64,000 nt of DNA from CAZADH01 sp964483805 (GTDB lineage Bacteria; Muiribacteriota; Ozemobacteria; Ozemobacterales; Ozemobacteraceae), in NCBI GenBank assembly GCA_964483805.1, contig CAZADH010000001.1, forward strand, positions 1-64,000. The letters run 5' to 3'. Positions 26,958-35,046 of the stretch are shown here, piece by piece. The position numbers and the translations under genes were made by a program. The notes under the pieces were generated by a model, which ran no database searches, had not been told where the DNA came from, and saw only the letters and a list, made by a program, of their open reading frames with translations. Position 1 is the first letter of the stretch; every line of letters begins with the position of its first letter.

Positions 26958-27539
26958 ATGACTTCTTGTCGTTGGCGCCCATGGCTGCTGTTGGGGCTGT
27001 TGCTGGCCCTGATCGTGGTGCCATGCGTGCGTGCCGACGATGACGTGCCGATCCCGTTGGCGGTCAAGGTGCCGCTGTTTCTCAAGATCATGAGTTACGA
27101 TCGCACCGTCGGCGACACGCCGGCGACGCAGACCGTCCGCCTGATCCTGTTGGTTGGGGCCGGCCACGCCGGTGACGAACGGCGGCAGGACGAGACGCTG
27201 CTGCGCAACCTCGTGGGTGGCCGCACCTTGCTGGGGCGGCCGCTGGCCTGTGAATGCGAGAGCTGGAAGGCGAGCAAACCGCCGCGCACCGATGCCTCGA
27301 GCCTGGTCATCGGTCATGCGTTGTCCGCCGACGAGGTGCGGCAGGTGGCCGAGTGGGCCAGTGCCAAAAATGTGTTGATCTTCGGTGACGGCGCAACGGC
27401 ATGGGCGGGGCGGGGCTTCGCGGTGGTGCTGTTGTTGCGGGGTGGCGCGCCGGTGATCAATGTCGACCTGCCTGTGGCCCGCAGTGCTGGGGCCGATTTC
27501 CATGCCAACTTCCTCAAGCATTGTCAGGTCAGGCAATGA
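26958..27539 (+). CDS. YfiR-like periplasmic protein (DUF4154)
   Basis: The 193-residue product has a signal peptide (hydrophobic 9-22) and the YfiR/DUF4154 pattern: an opening [12 protein letters not shown] helix, a central VLIFGDG strand and an ending [21 protein letters not shown]. In Pseudomonas, YfiR is a periplasmic repressor of the diguanylate cyclase YfiN. In many other genomes DUF4154 proteins sit between TonB receptors and hybrid histidine kinases, as here. It probably passes a periplasmic signal to the kinase encoded next, whose ATG overlaps its TGA. Confidence 0.85.
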   Translation: MTSCRWRPWLLLGLLLALIVVPCVRADDDVPIPLAVKVPLFLKIMSYDRTVGDTPATQTVRLILLVGAGHAGDERRQDETLLRNLVGGRTLLGRPLACECESWKASKPPRTDASSLVIGHALSADEVRQVAEWASAKNVLIFGDGATAWAGRGFAVVLLLRGGAPVINVDLPVARSAGADFHANFLKHCQVRQ

Positions 27540-29950
27540 ACCGACAGTTCTCGGCCTGGTTGCAGAACACGAGTCTCGCCACGCTGTTGCGGTTGCTGTT
27601 TCTCGTCGCGATCGCGCCCATGATCCTCGTGCTCGGCATCGGCGCACTGCTTCACGAAAACGCCCTGATTCGCAGTGGTTTCCACAGCAAGGCCAATGCC
27701 GTCACCCGTCTGCTCGCCTACAACATGGGGCCGGGGGTCGAGTTCAACGATCTGCGGGCGTTGCGTGAGGTCGTGGCCGGCGTGACGGCCAACGCCAGCG
27801 AAGTGGCATACGTGGTGGTGGCCGACGAGGGAGGCAAGGTTCTCTTGACCTGGCCAGACGCCGACACGGCGCTGCGGTTTGACAGGTCTTTCGTTCCGGC
27901 CTCACGGGTGGGCGGCACGCTCGACGACGGGCAGTTCATGCATCTGCGCCTGCCCATGTCGTTCAATCATCGTTCGCTGGGGCGGTTGTCCATCGGGTTC
28001 TCGATGGCTGCGGTCAATGCCGATGCGTTGAACAACTTCCTGCTCGTGGTCGGTTCGATGGTGCTGTCGCTCTTTGTCATCATGGTGGCGACGGGTCAGT
28101 TCAGCCGCGCGATTCTCGAGCCGATCGAAACGTTGACCAGTGCTGCGAAACGATTGTCGGAGCCGGGTGGCGGCGAGACCGAGGTGTTGCCGGCGGGTTC
28201 GGCTGAGATGGTGTTCTTGAGCCATACATTTAATGACATGGCCCGTTCGATCCGTGACCACGCCCGCCAGTTGACCGAGTTGAACCACAGTCTCGAAGAC
28301 CGGGTCGAAGAGCGCACGGCGGCGCTGTCGGAGGCGAACCAGAAGCTGTTGGCCGCCACCGATCAGGCACGGCGCCTCGCGGTCGAGGCGCAGGAGGCGA
28401 GTCGGGCCAAGAGCGACTTCCTGGCGAACATGAGCCATGAGATCCGCACGCCGATGAACGGTGTCGTCGGGATGACGGCCCTGTTGCTCGATACCCCGCT
28501 AAATGAAGAACAACGCGACTATGTCGAGACGATCAAGAAGAGCGCCGATGCTCTGCTGACGGTCATCAACGATATTCTCGACTTCTCGAAGATCGAGGCG
28601 GGGCGCATCGAAATCGAGAACATCGACTTCGATCTGGCCGACGCCCTCGAAGATCTGAGCGATTTATTGGCGCTGAAGGCACACGCGAAGAACCTTCATT
28701 TCACGGTGTTGCTCGATCCGGAAGTGCCCCGGGCGGTGCGTGGCGACCCGAACCGGTTGCGTCAGGTCCTCACCAATCTGGCCGGCAATGCCATCAAGTT
28801 TACGGAAACCGGTGAGGTGGTCATCCGTGTCGATCCGGTCGAGGTGAATCCCACCGACACCATCGTGCGGTTCTCGGTCACCGACACCGGCATCGGCATT
28901 CCCACTGATCGCGTCAATCGCCTGTTCAAGAGTTTCTCGCAGGTCGATGCCTCGATGACCCGCAAATACGGAGGGTCCGGATTGGGGCTGGCGATCAGCA
29001 AACGGCTGGTGGCCTTGATGGGTGGCGCCATCGGCTTTGACAGCCGGCGCGGCGCGGGTTCGACCTTCTGGTTCACCGCGCGGCTCGGGGTGCGCCCCGG
29101 TGTGGTCGAGGCCCCCGTCGATCCGCTGGTGAAAGGGCAACGCCTTCTTCTGGTCGAAGGGCACGGTGCCACCCGCGAATCGTTGCAGGTCATGCTGAAA
29201 CAGTGGGGTTGTGCCATTGACACCGTGGTCGAGGGCAAGAATGTCGAGTCGCTGCTCGTCGAGGCACAGAGTGGAAGTCGTGCATACAATGTAGTTCTCA
29301 TTGGCAGTGATCTGCCCGATATCTCATGTGATGAGTTGGGCCGACGGTTGCGACAGAATCCGCTGTTGCACGAGATGCGCCTGGTGCTCCTGTCGTACTG
29401 GGGACAGCACGACGATCCGACGTTCTGGCGTGGGGCCGGGTTCTCCGGCATCCTCACCCGGCCGGTGCGACGCCGGCAGTTTGTCGAGTTGTTGCGGCGG
29501 CTCTGTGTGGGCGGCGATGCGGCGGGCGCGGTCGTGGAAGGTGATGGCGAGCGCGGACTGGGCGAGCGCGTGTTGGTGGCGTTGGTCGATTCCGGTGAGC
29601 GCGACCAGGTGGCGAAGGTGTGTGCCGATCACGACTGGACCCACCTGCTCGTCGAGAACACCCACGACTTGCTGCTCGAGATCCTGACCTCGAATCCTAA
29701 GTTGTTGATCGTCGAGTTGCGCGGTGGCGATTTCGACGGGACCGAATTGGCCGAGGCGATCCGCCGACTCGAGCTTGGGCGCGACCGTCGGGTGCCGATG
29801 ATTGCCGTGACGGCACCAATGACCAAGTCGCAGCAGGCCCGCGCCATGATGGCGGGGGTCGACGAGATCCTGGTCCGACCTTTGTCGGCCGATGCTGTGG
29901 CCCAGGCGTTTCGGCGCCGCCTGCTGGCGACGAAGGAAGGCGACAATTGA
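27536..29950 (+). CDS. Hybrid histidine kinase with two degenerate receiver domains
   Basis: The 804-residue inner-membrane kinase has TM1 at about 15-37, a periplasmic sensor, TM2 near 163-186, HAMP, and a coiled coil. HisKA has His301 ([12 protein letters not shown]); the HATPase domain has DTGIGI and GGSGLGLAI. Two receiver-like domains follow that both lack the phosphoacceptor Asp. In the first the position is Gly590 (VLIGSDLP). In the second it is Glu727 ([12 protein letters not shown]). Its phosphate must therefore go to a separate protein not encoded here, or the receivers act as scaffolds. ATGA overlap with the YfiR-like gene and a TTGA overlap with the next gene show tight coupling. 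Confidence 0.92.
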   Translation: MNRQFSAWLQNTSLATLLRLLFLVAIAPMILVLGIGALLHENALIRSGFHSKANAVTRLLAYNMGPGVEFNDLRALREVVAGVTANASEVAYVVVADEGGKVLLTWPDADTALRFDRSFVPASRVGGTLDDGQFMHLRLPMSFNHRSLGRLSIGFSMAAVNADALNNFLLVVGSMVLSLFVIMVATGQFSRAILEPIETLTSAAKRLSEPGGGETEVLPAGSAEMVFLSHTFNDMARSIRDHARQLTELNHSLEDRVEERTAALSEANQKLLAATDQARRLAVEAQEASRAKSDFLANMSHEIRTPMNGVVGMTALLLDTPLNEEQRDYVETIKKSADALLTVINDILDFSKIEAGRIEIENIDFDLADALEDLSDLLALKAHAKNLHFTVLLDPEVPRAVRGDPNRLRQVLTNLAGNAIKFTETGEVVIRVDPVEVNPTDTIVRFSVTDTGIGIPTDRVNRLFKSFSQVDASMTRKYGGSGLGLAISKRLVALMGGAIGFDSRRGAGSTFWFTARLGVRPGVVEAPVDPLVKGQRLLLVEGHGATRESLQVMLKQWGCAIDTVVEGKNVESLLVEAQSGSRAYNVVLIGSDLPDISCDELGRRLRQNPLLHEMRLVLLSYWGQHDDPTFWRGAGFSGILTRPVRRRQFVELLRRLCVGGDAAGAVVEGDGERGLGERVLVALVDSGERDQVAKVCADHDWTHLLVENTHDLLLEILTSNPKLLIVELRGGDFDGTELAEAIRRLELGRDRRVPMIAVTAPMTKSQQARAMMAGVDEILVRPLSADAVAQAFRRRLLATKEGDN

Positions 29951-31149
29951 GCGGCACGCAACGCGCTGTCCACCTGCTCGTTCTCGTCGTCGTGCTGTTG
30001 ACGGCATCGTCACCGACGACGGCCGACAATGCGCCCAAGGAGTGGCTCGGCAACAAGTTTCCGGTCGTGTGGCCGCCGAGCGCGTATCAGGGCCGGCCGC
30101 TGCCGGCACTCGACCGCTTGTTTCATCGCACCGATGGGTGGACGGGTGGCGACGGCATCTACTCGGTGCGCCTGGCCCCGACGCGGGTGCTGTGGCTGTT
30201 TTCCGATAGTTTCGTCGGCAGTCTGGTGGACGGCAACACGCGGCGTGGGTCGACGATGATCCACAACGCCGTCGCGATTCAAGACGGCGACGATCCGATG
30301 GTGGTGCGACCACGGTTTTATTACCGTACTACGAAGGATGGTAAGCCGGCTTCGTTTATCGACGCGCCCGACGGGCGGGGGTTTGTCTGGATCTACGCCG
30401 GGGCGATGACCACGCGTGGCTTGTATTTCTTTCTCATTCAGATCGAACCGACCAGCGATGTGCAGGCGTTCGGGTTTCGCTCGATCGGCATGTGGCTGGC
30501 CCATGTGGCTGATCCCAGTGGTTCACCGAGTCACTGGCGCATTACGACCACGCGAGTCCCTGGCAGTGTGTTCACGCCCGGTTTGAATCGTATCTGGGGT
30601 TCGGCGATGCTCGAGCACGACGGGTTCATCTATATCTATGGCACCGACGAGGAGTTGCCGGCCACGGCGACGACGAGCAAGCGGTTGATCGTGGCGCGCG
30701 CGCCGGTCGATCATCTGGGTGACTTTGCGCAGTGGCGGTATCGCTGTGGCAACGCGTGGGTCGATGACCCGGCGCGCGTGACGCCGCTGACCTCGGGCAT
30801 GGCCAACGAGTTCTCGGTGACTTGCAGCGAACGGCATCGCGACTTTGTCATGGTGCTCAGTGAGAGCGGGTTGTCGTCGCGCATCGTGCGCCGGCGGGCC
30901 CGGCATCCCTGGGGGCCGTGGGACGCGCCGCGGTGCGTCTTCGCGGTCGAGATGCCCGTCCCGCCGCCACACCAGTTGTTCACCTATGCGGGCAAGGCCC
31001 ACGCGGTCTTCAAGCTCGGCCGGCACGAACTGGTCGACCCCGACGAGATGGTGGTCAGTTACGTGATCAACTCGTGCAACTTTGCCGATCTCATCAACGA
31101 TGCCACCCTGTATCGACCACGCTTTGTCGCCTGCCGGCTGTGGCCGTAA
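29947..31149 (+). CDS. Secreted beta-propeller-like protein (DUF4185/GH43-like)
   Basis: The 400-residue protein starts at a TTG overlapping the kinase stop and has a signal peptide (hydrophobic about 8-22). The rest shows blade-like repeats with [34 protein letters not shown] and WGPWDAP motifs. This pattern is typical of DUF4185 and GH43-like five-bladed propellers that bind or cleave carbohydrates. Catalytic residues cannot be assigned. As the last gene of the TonB-receptor/YfiR/kinase operon it may be the secreted factor controlled or sensed by the system. Confidence 0.7.
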   Translation: MSGTQRAVHLLVLVVVLLTASSPTTADNAPKEWLGNKFPVVWPPSAYQGRPLPALDRLFHRTDGWTGGDGIYSVRLAPTRVLWLFSDSFVGSLVDGNTRRGSTMIHNAVAIQDGDDPMVVRPRFYYRTTKDGKPASFIDAPDGRGFVWIYAGAMTTRGLYFFLIQIEPTSDVQAFGFRSIGMWLAHVADPSGSPSHWRITTTRVPGSVFTPGLNRIWGSAMLEHDGFIYIYGTDEELPATATTSKRLIVARAPVDHLGDFAQWRYRCGNAWVDDPARVTPLTSGMANEFSVTCSERHRDFVMVLSESGLSSRIVRRRARHPWGPWDAPRCVFAVEMPVPPPHQLFTYAGKAHAVFKLGRHELVDPDEMVVSYVINSCNFADLINDATLYRPRFVACRLWP

Positions 31150-31231
31150 TCGCGGGGCGCCGTCGCTGAGCTCGCCCTGCCGCAGGGCGCCGAGGTGTCG
31201 CGGGTCGTGGGGGAAATGGTGCTGAAACAAA

Positions 31232-31263
31232 CCGGCCGCCCGCTTCATCGAGCGGACGGCCGG
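31232..31263. terminator. Hairpin terminator between convergent genes
   Basis: A 13-bp stem (31232-31244 with 31251-31263, one mismatch) with a 6-base loop. It lies between the propeller gene and the OB-fold gene. Confidence 0.7.
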
Positions 31264-31275
31264 CGGCAGACAAGC

Positions 31276-31307
31276 GATATTTACAATATCAACCTTTTGT
31301 AAATATC
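31276..31307. repeat. Perfect AT-rich inverted repeat GATATTTACA...TGTAAATATC
   Basis: Two 10-base arms (31276-31285 and 31298-31307) are separated by 12 bases. The right arm encodes the last residues of the OB-fold protein. The core ATTTAC is the same as in the dispersed AT-rich motif described under findings. Confidence 0.7.
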
Positions 31308-31627
31308 ATGCCGTGGAACTTCTGATAGCCTTCCTGGCGGACGGTGCCGATGTGGCCCTTGACCTTCATGCCGATCTTGGGTTCGTCGATATCGAGTTGG
31401 GCGGTGATCCGCTGGCCGTTTTCGAGTTCGACGATGCCGAGTGACAAGGTCAATACATCGAAGTCGGCGGGCAGGGTGTGCAGACGCGTGAAGGTCAGCA
31501 GTTTGCCGTTGGTCGGCAGGGGTTGCGTGTCGAACTCGTGATGGCCGCACTTGCGGCAGCGCGAGCGGTTCGGGTAATGCAGGGTCGAGCACTTCTTGCA
31601 GGCGTAGCCGAGAATCTGTTTGTCCAT
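31289..31627 (-). CDS. Zn-ribbon/OB-fold (DUF35) partner of thiolase-like enzymes
   Basis: The 112-residue protein starts with a rubredoxin-like zinc ribbon (CKKCSTLHYPNRSRCRKCG), then an OB-fold with LLTFTRLHT, LSLGIVELENGQRITAQL and IGMKVKGHI. DUF35 proteins pair with thiolase-superfamily enzymes, for example in archaeal HMG-CoA synthesis and in steroid side-chain aldolases. The partner gene lies directly upstream. Its ribosome-binding site AAGGAG lies within the lost 3-prime end of the thiolase frame, five bases before the ancestral thiolase stop. Confidence 0.9.
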   Translation of the reverse strand: MDKQILGYACKKCSTLHYPNRSRCRKCGHHEFDTQPLPTNGKLLTFTRLHTLPADFDVLTLSLGIVELENGQRITAQLDIDEPKIGMKVKGHIGTVRQEGYQKFHGMIFTKG

Positions 31628-31630
31628 GGC

Positions 31631-31729
31631 TCACTCCTTCACGAAGACGAGGCAGACGACGTTGTTGCCGAAACCGCCGAAGTTGCAGGTGAAGCAGACC
31701 TAGGCGTCTTTGACATGGCGCTTCTTCGC
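31631..31729 (-). pseudogene. Orphaned C-terminal tail of the thiolase-like gene, beyond two in-frame stops
   Basis: Reading on in the thiolase frame after its TAA (31732-31730) gives AKKRHVKDA, then TAG (31702-31700), then VCFTCNFGGFGNNVVCLVF and a few residues before TGA (31633-31631). This is the conserved thiolase C-terminal strand with the CxxGGFGNN block, which intact homologues keep. The frame is otherwise undamaged. Both stops are one substitution away from sense codons expected in the family (GAA to TAA; AAG, GAG or CAG to TAG). It may be real decay, readthrough, or sequence error. Confidence 0.8.
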
Positions 31730-32803
31730 TTAGCCGCGCAGTTGCAGGACGATCTCGTGGGCCTGGCCGATGCCGGTCGCGCCGACCGGATGGCCCTTGG
31801 CCTTCAGACCGCCCGAGGTGTTGATCGGCAACTTGCCGCCCAACTTCGTGTCACCCCGTTCGAGGGCGAGGTGGCCCTCGCCCTTCTTGAAGAACCCCAC
31901 CTCTTCGCTTTCGACGATCTCGAGGATCGTGAACGCGTCGTGCAGTTCGGCGACATCGACATCGGACGGCTTCAGTTTCGCCATGCCGAATGCCTTGGCG
32001 GCCGCACCGCGCACCGCGAGCAGATCGGTGGGTTCGGTGCGGTCATGCACCACGTGCGTGTCGGTGGCCTGACCGACCCCGGCGAGGCGCACCATCGGTT
32101 TGCCGAGTTTCTTGGCGACCTCTTTGCTGGCCAGGATGACGCTGGCGCCGCCATCGGAAACGGGGCAGCAATCAAAGAACCGCAATGGTTCAGCGACGTA
32201 CGGGTTGTTGGTCGGCGCGTCTTTCGAATCGAGAATACCTTCGAGTGTAATACTTTGTCGGACATGCGCAAACGGGTTGAGCAGCGCGTTTTCGTGGTTC
32301 TTCACGGCGACCATACCCAGATGGCGTTCGGTCACACCGTATTTCTTCATGTACAGGCGGGTGAACATGCCGGCAAGTGACGGCAGGGTGACGCCGTAGA
32401 TCGCTTCAGCCATCGGGTGGGTGAGCGAGGCGACGAAGTCGGTCGCCTCGAGGTTGTTGACCTCGCTCATGCGCTCGGCGCCAGTCACCATGACGATGTC
32501 GTGAAGCCCGGAGGCGATCGCCATGTAACCTTGCTTGATTGCCGACGCGCCCGAGGCCGGACCATTTTCGATGGTTTCGGCACCGGCGGGGGTCAGGCTG
32601 AGATGATCGACGAGTGCGCTTGCCAGGCCGGTCTGGTGATTGACGCGGCCGCCGCCCATATTGGCAACGTAGAGATGATCGATGGCGTTCAGTCCGGCGT
32701 CTTGAAGAGCCATGATCGACGGATAGGCGGCGATTTCGACGAGCGGATACTCGAGGCGGGTGAACGAGGTGATGCCCACGCCCACGACATAGACGTCACG
32801 CAT
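31730..32803 (-). CDS. Thiolase-superfamily enzyme, C-terminally truncated by a nonsense codon
   Basis: The 357-residue open frame starts at MRDVYVVGVGITSF (ATG 32803, behind AAGGAGGGC) and has the thiolase fold: ENGPASGASAIKQGYMAI, AELHDAFTILEIVE and GGLKAKGHPVGATGIGQ. The position of the N-terminal nucleophile Cys (CxSG) is Pro-Ala-Ser-Gly, so it may be an aldolase or condensing enzyme rather than a true thiolase. This would be similar to the Ltp2 aldolases that work with DUF35 partners. It stops at LQLRG, about 34 residues short of the family C-terminus, which is still encoded in frame downstream. It overlaps the upstream acyltransferase gene by eight bases and precedes the OB-fold partner. 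Confidence 0.88.
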   Translation of the reverse strand: MRDVYVVGVGITSFTRLEYPLVEIAAYPSIMALQDAGLNAIDHLYVANMGGGRVNHQTGLASALVDHLSLTPAGAETIENGPASGASAIKQGYMAIASGLHDIVMVTGAERMSEVNNLEATDFVASLTHPMAEAIYGVTLPSLAGMFTRLYMKKYGVTERHLGMVAVKNHENALLNPFAHVRQSITLEGILDSKDAPTNNPYVAEPLRFFDCCPVSDGGASVILASKEVAKKLGKPMVRLAGVGQATDTHVVHDRTEPTDLLAVRGAAAKAFGMAKLKPSDVDVAELHDAFTILEIVESEEVGFFKKGEGHLALERGDTKLGGKLPINTSGGLKAKGHPVGATGIGQAHEIVLQLRG

Positions 32804-33575
32804 GTTTGCCCTCCTTCTTCTTGCCGGCGGCTTTCTGCTGGGCATCGGCGGCGCCGACGCGCAGAGCGGTGCCGGTCGAGTCGCGGCGGGCCCGGGTGGC
32901 CGCGAGCCAGTCGGCGGGTGCATGCGGCGGATCGTGCGGCGGCAGAATGCCGGCCATCGCCTTGGCGAGCAGGTCTTTGGGGACCGGGCGCTCGCCGACG
33001 ATCAAGCTGTCGCGGGCTCTCTCGAAGAGTTCGCGGGTGAGCGCATACGAAGGCACACCACCCAGTTCATGCGACATCTCGAAGCGCTTCTCGAGTTTGT
33101 ACTCGATCATCCAGCGGCGAAAACCGATCGGCGACTCGGCGACGACCAGCACTTCTTTCTGCTTCAGGATATCGATGTGGTATTCCATTTTGGCGGCGAA
33201 TGCGTGCGCACCCACGCGCAGACCACGGCGCAGCGCCAGCGTGTGATATGACATGCCGATGTCTTTGTTGACGAGCCGGCCGTTGACGATCGCGGCCAGT
33301 TCGCCATCGATCTGGGCGACCAGAACATATTCGTCCTGGACGCGGTGTCGGTAATAACCGAGCAACTCGGCGTAAACACGGGCCGCAACGATGTCGTAAT
33401 AGTCGCGCTCCATGTGCAGCAGCGGCTCGACGTGCGGCAGTAGCGATGGCATGTCATCACGCCCCACCTGGCGGATGACCATCTTCTCGCCGCTGGCCAG
33501 CGTCACCACCTTGGGTGGAAACGGCGGCATGGGACTGTCGACCGGACGTAACGCTTTCTCGAGATCAACCGACAT
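32796..33575 (-). CDS. GNAT-like acyltransferase
   Basis: The 259-residue product has a GNAT-like N-acyltransferase pattern: KMVIRQVGRDDMPSLLPHV at the first strand and helix, YVLVAQIDGELAAIVNGRL at the central strands, and a VLVVAESPIGFRRWMIEYKLEKRFEM segment. The C-terminal 60 residues are polar and Ala/Lys-rich. The start at 33575 follows AAGGAGGGG. It heads an operon with the thiolase-like gene (8-base overlap) and the OB-fold gene, so a substrate carried by CoA is likely. The exact reaction is unknown. Confidence 0.65.
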   Translation of the reverse strand: MSVDLEKALRPVDSPMPPFPPKVVTLASGEKMVIRQVGRDDMPSLLPHVEPLLHMERDYYDIVAARVYAELLGYYRHRVQDEYVLVAQIDGELAAIVNGRLVNKDIGMSYHTLALRRGLRVGAHAFAAKMEYHIDILKQKEVLVVAESPIGFRRWMIEYKLEKRFEMSHELGGVPSYALTRELFERARDSLIVGERPVPKDLLAKAMAGILPPHDPPHAPADWLAATRARRDSTGTALRVGAADAQQKAAGKKKEGKHA

Positions 33576-33610
33576 CAATTCCCCTCCTTGTGAAGTGAAG
33601 ACGTACTTAA

Positions 33611-33619
33611 ATTCTAGCA
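33611..33619 (-). promoter_or_regulatory. Extended -10 promoter of the GNAT-thiolase-OB operon
   Basis: TGCTAGAAT on the minus strand (33619-33611), about 36 bases before the ATG. The upstream -35 region (AATTAC) is poor, as is common with extended -10 promoters. Confidence 0.45.
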
Positions 33620-33659
33620 CGCCCAGACGGGGGGTAATTGGTGGGCGAGGAACGATTTC

Positions 33660-34937
33660 CTATCTCTCCAGGGTCGCGAGTCGGCTGAAGATGCCGTCGA
33701 CGAACTCCTCGAGCCAGGTGCTGCCCAGCAGCGGGTTTTGAAACAGGCCGATGATCGTGCCGTGGTCGCGGGTCGCGACCGTGCCCATGTGGGTCCAGAT
33801 GCCGGGCTGGACGGGTCCGGTGGCCCAGTCGACGATCGGACTGTTGGCGGGGCCCCGCATCGAGAGCGTATTGACGATGCCGTCGTTGGGTTGCCATGCG
33901 CCGGCCTGGCCCGGCGGCACGGCCCTGCCCGCGTAGTTGCCCATCGCGGCGGCAGCCGGCCAGAGCACGGGGTTCATGTGCATGTCGGCGAGGTTGATGT
34001 CGGTGCCGGGCAACCGGTAGGTCATGCGATTGCTGTAACTCATGTAGTAAATACAAGGGAATACGCGGATCTGCCGATTCAGTTCGTGGGCGCCTTTGAT
34101 CGACAGATCCCACGACGAGATGTCGCGGGTGTTGCCGAGCGTACGGCGCGCGCGCGAAAGAAAAGCGGAGACGCTTTCGCCGGGTTGTCGTTGCAGATCC
34201 CATTGGTCGAGATCGAAGTCGCAGACGATGTTCTCACTTCCGCTGGCCAGGGCCATGACCGCGGCGAGGATCTTCTCGGCCTGGTGCCAGAGCAGGTTGC
34301 CGACGATCTCGACCAGCGTGGTGCCGTTGTGCGGAGTCGAGATCGTGGTGAGCGAGAACACCCAACGTTCATTGGTGCCGGCGCCGAAGTAGTCGCGGGC
34401 GAGCAACTCGGTGAGCAGGCGGATCGTCTGGCCACCCATGCTGTGGCCGACCAGGTGGACCGGGTGGGCGGCGTCCCATTGCGGATACAGCCCGGGCCAG
34501 GTCTCCCCGAATCGTTTGTGGCCAAAGGCCGCCGCGTGCTGCTCGCCGAAATCGAGGCGGCCTCCCTTGATCTGCCAGAACAGTTCGCAGGCGCGATCGT
34601 GGTTCGATGAATACGGCCCGACCGAGGCGGTGAGACCGCGCATACCGTAGGTTGCCACGCGCTTCTCGATGTCGAGAATGGTGCCGCCCCAATACAGGAA
34701 ACCGAGCATCTCGTCGCGGCCCCAGCCATTGAAGCCGTGCACGAGGACGACGGGGCAGTCGCGCCCGTGCACGCGCGATTCGGCGGCGCCGGCGAGGATC
34801 GGTGCGGTCACGCCCAGGACGAGCAACAGCGCGACGCAGGCTCCTGGCAGATGCCGCAACCCCTTGGTTTTGGGGAACGCGCAGCCGGATCGGTCGTTTA
34901 GCGTGGTCAGGCTCGGAGGGCGAGGGTCGTGAAACAT
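33660..34937 (-). CDS. Secreted lipase of the Geobacillus/Staphylococcus type (family I.5/I.6)
   Basis: The 425-residue product has a signal peptide after a 30-residue polar stretch (hydrophobic about 33-50). The lipase family I.5/I.6 sequence follows: PVVLVHGFNGWGRDEM, DRACELFWQIKGGRLDFGEQHA, FGETWPGLYPQWD and GHSMGGQT with the nucleophile Ser. Family members cleave long-chain triacylglycerols and bind zinc and calcium. THMGTVATRDH near the C-terminus probably carries the catalytic His. It is divergent from the GT39 gene. There is no secretion machinery nearby. Confidence 0.9.
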   Translation of the reverse strand: MFHDPRPPSLTTLNDRSGCAFPKTKGLRHLPGACVALLLVLGVTAPILAGAAESRVHGRDCPVVLVHGFNGWGRDEMLGFLYWGGTILDIEKRVATYGMRGLTASVGPYSSNHDRACELFWQIKGGRLDFGEQHAAAFGHKRFGETWPGLYPQWDAAHPVHLVGHSMGGQTIRLLTELLARDYFGAGTNERWVFSLTTISTPHNGTTLVEIVGNLLWHQAEKILAAVMALASGSENIVCDFDLDQWDLQRQPGESVSAFLSRARRTLGNTRDISSWDLSIKGAHELNRQIRVFPCIYYMSYSNRMTYRLPGTDINLADMHMNPVLWPAAAAMGNYAGRAVPPGQAGAWQPNDGIVNTLSMRGPANSPIVDWATGPVQPGIWTHMGTVATRDHGTIIGLFQNPLLGSTWLEEFVDGIFSRLATLER

Positions 34938-35011
34938 ACATTTTACATATTGAGCAACACGCCCATGGTATCACGACGCTGCGCAACGCGTAATCAATCG
35001 CGGATCGACGC

Positions 35012-35040
35012 TTGAGATTGCCGCCGCGACACGGTACGAT
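35012..35040 (+). promoter_or_regulatory. Leaderless promoter of the GT39 gene
   Basis: TTGAGA (35012-35017), a 17-base spacer and TACGAT (35035-35040). The ATG begins at 35047, seven bases after the -10 box, so transcription should start at or next to the A of the ATG. Confidence 0.75.
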
Positions 35041-35046
35041 ACGCGC

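Noticed and set aside
31700..31732. Genome-wide reassignment of TAA/TAG as an explanation for the thiolase stops
   Set aside because: Several intact genes in the window end with TAA (rpsF, rpsR, the PIN gene) or TAG (dnaB), so both are true stops.
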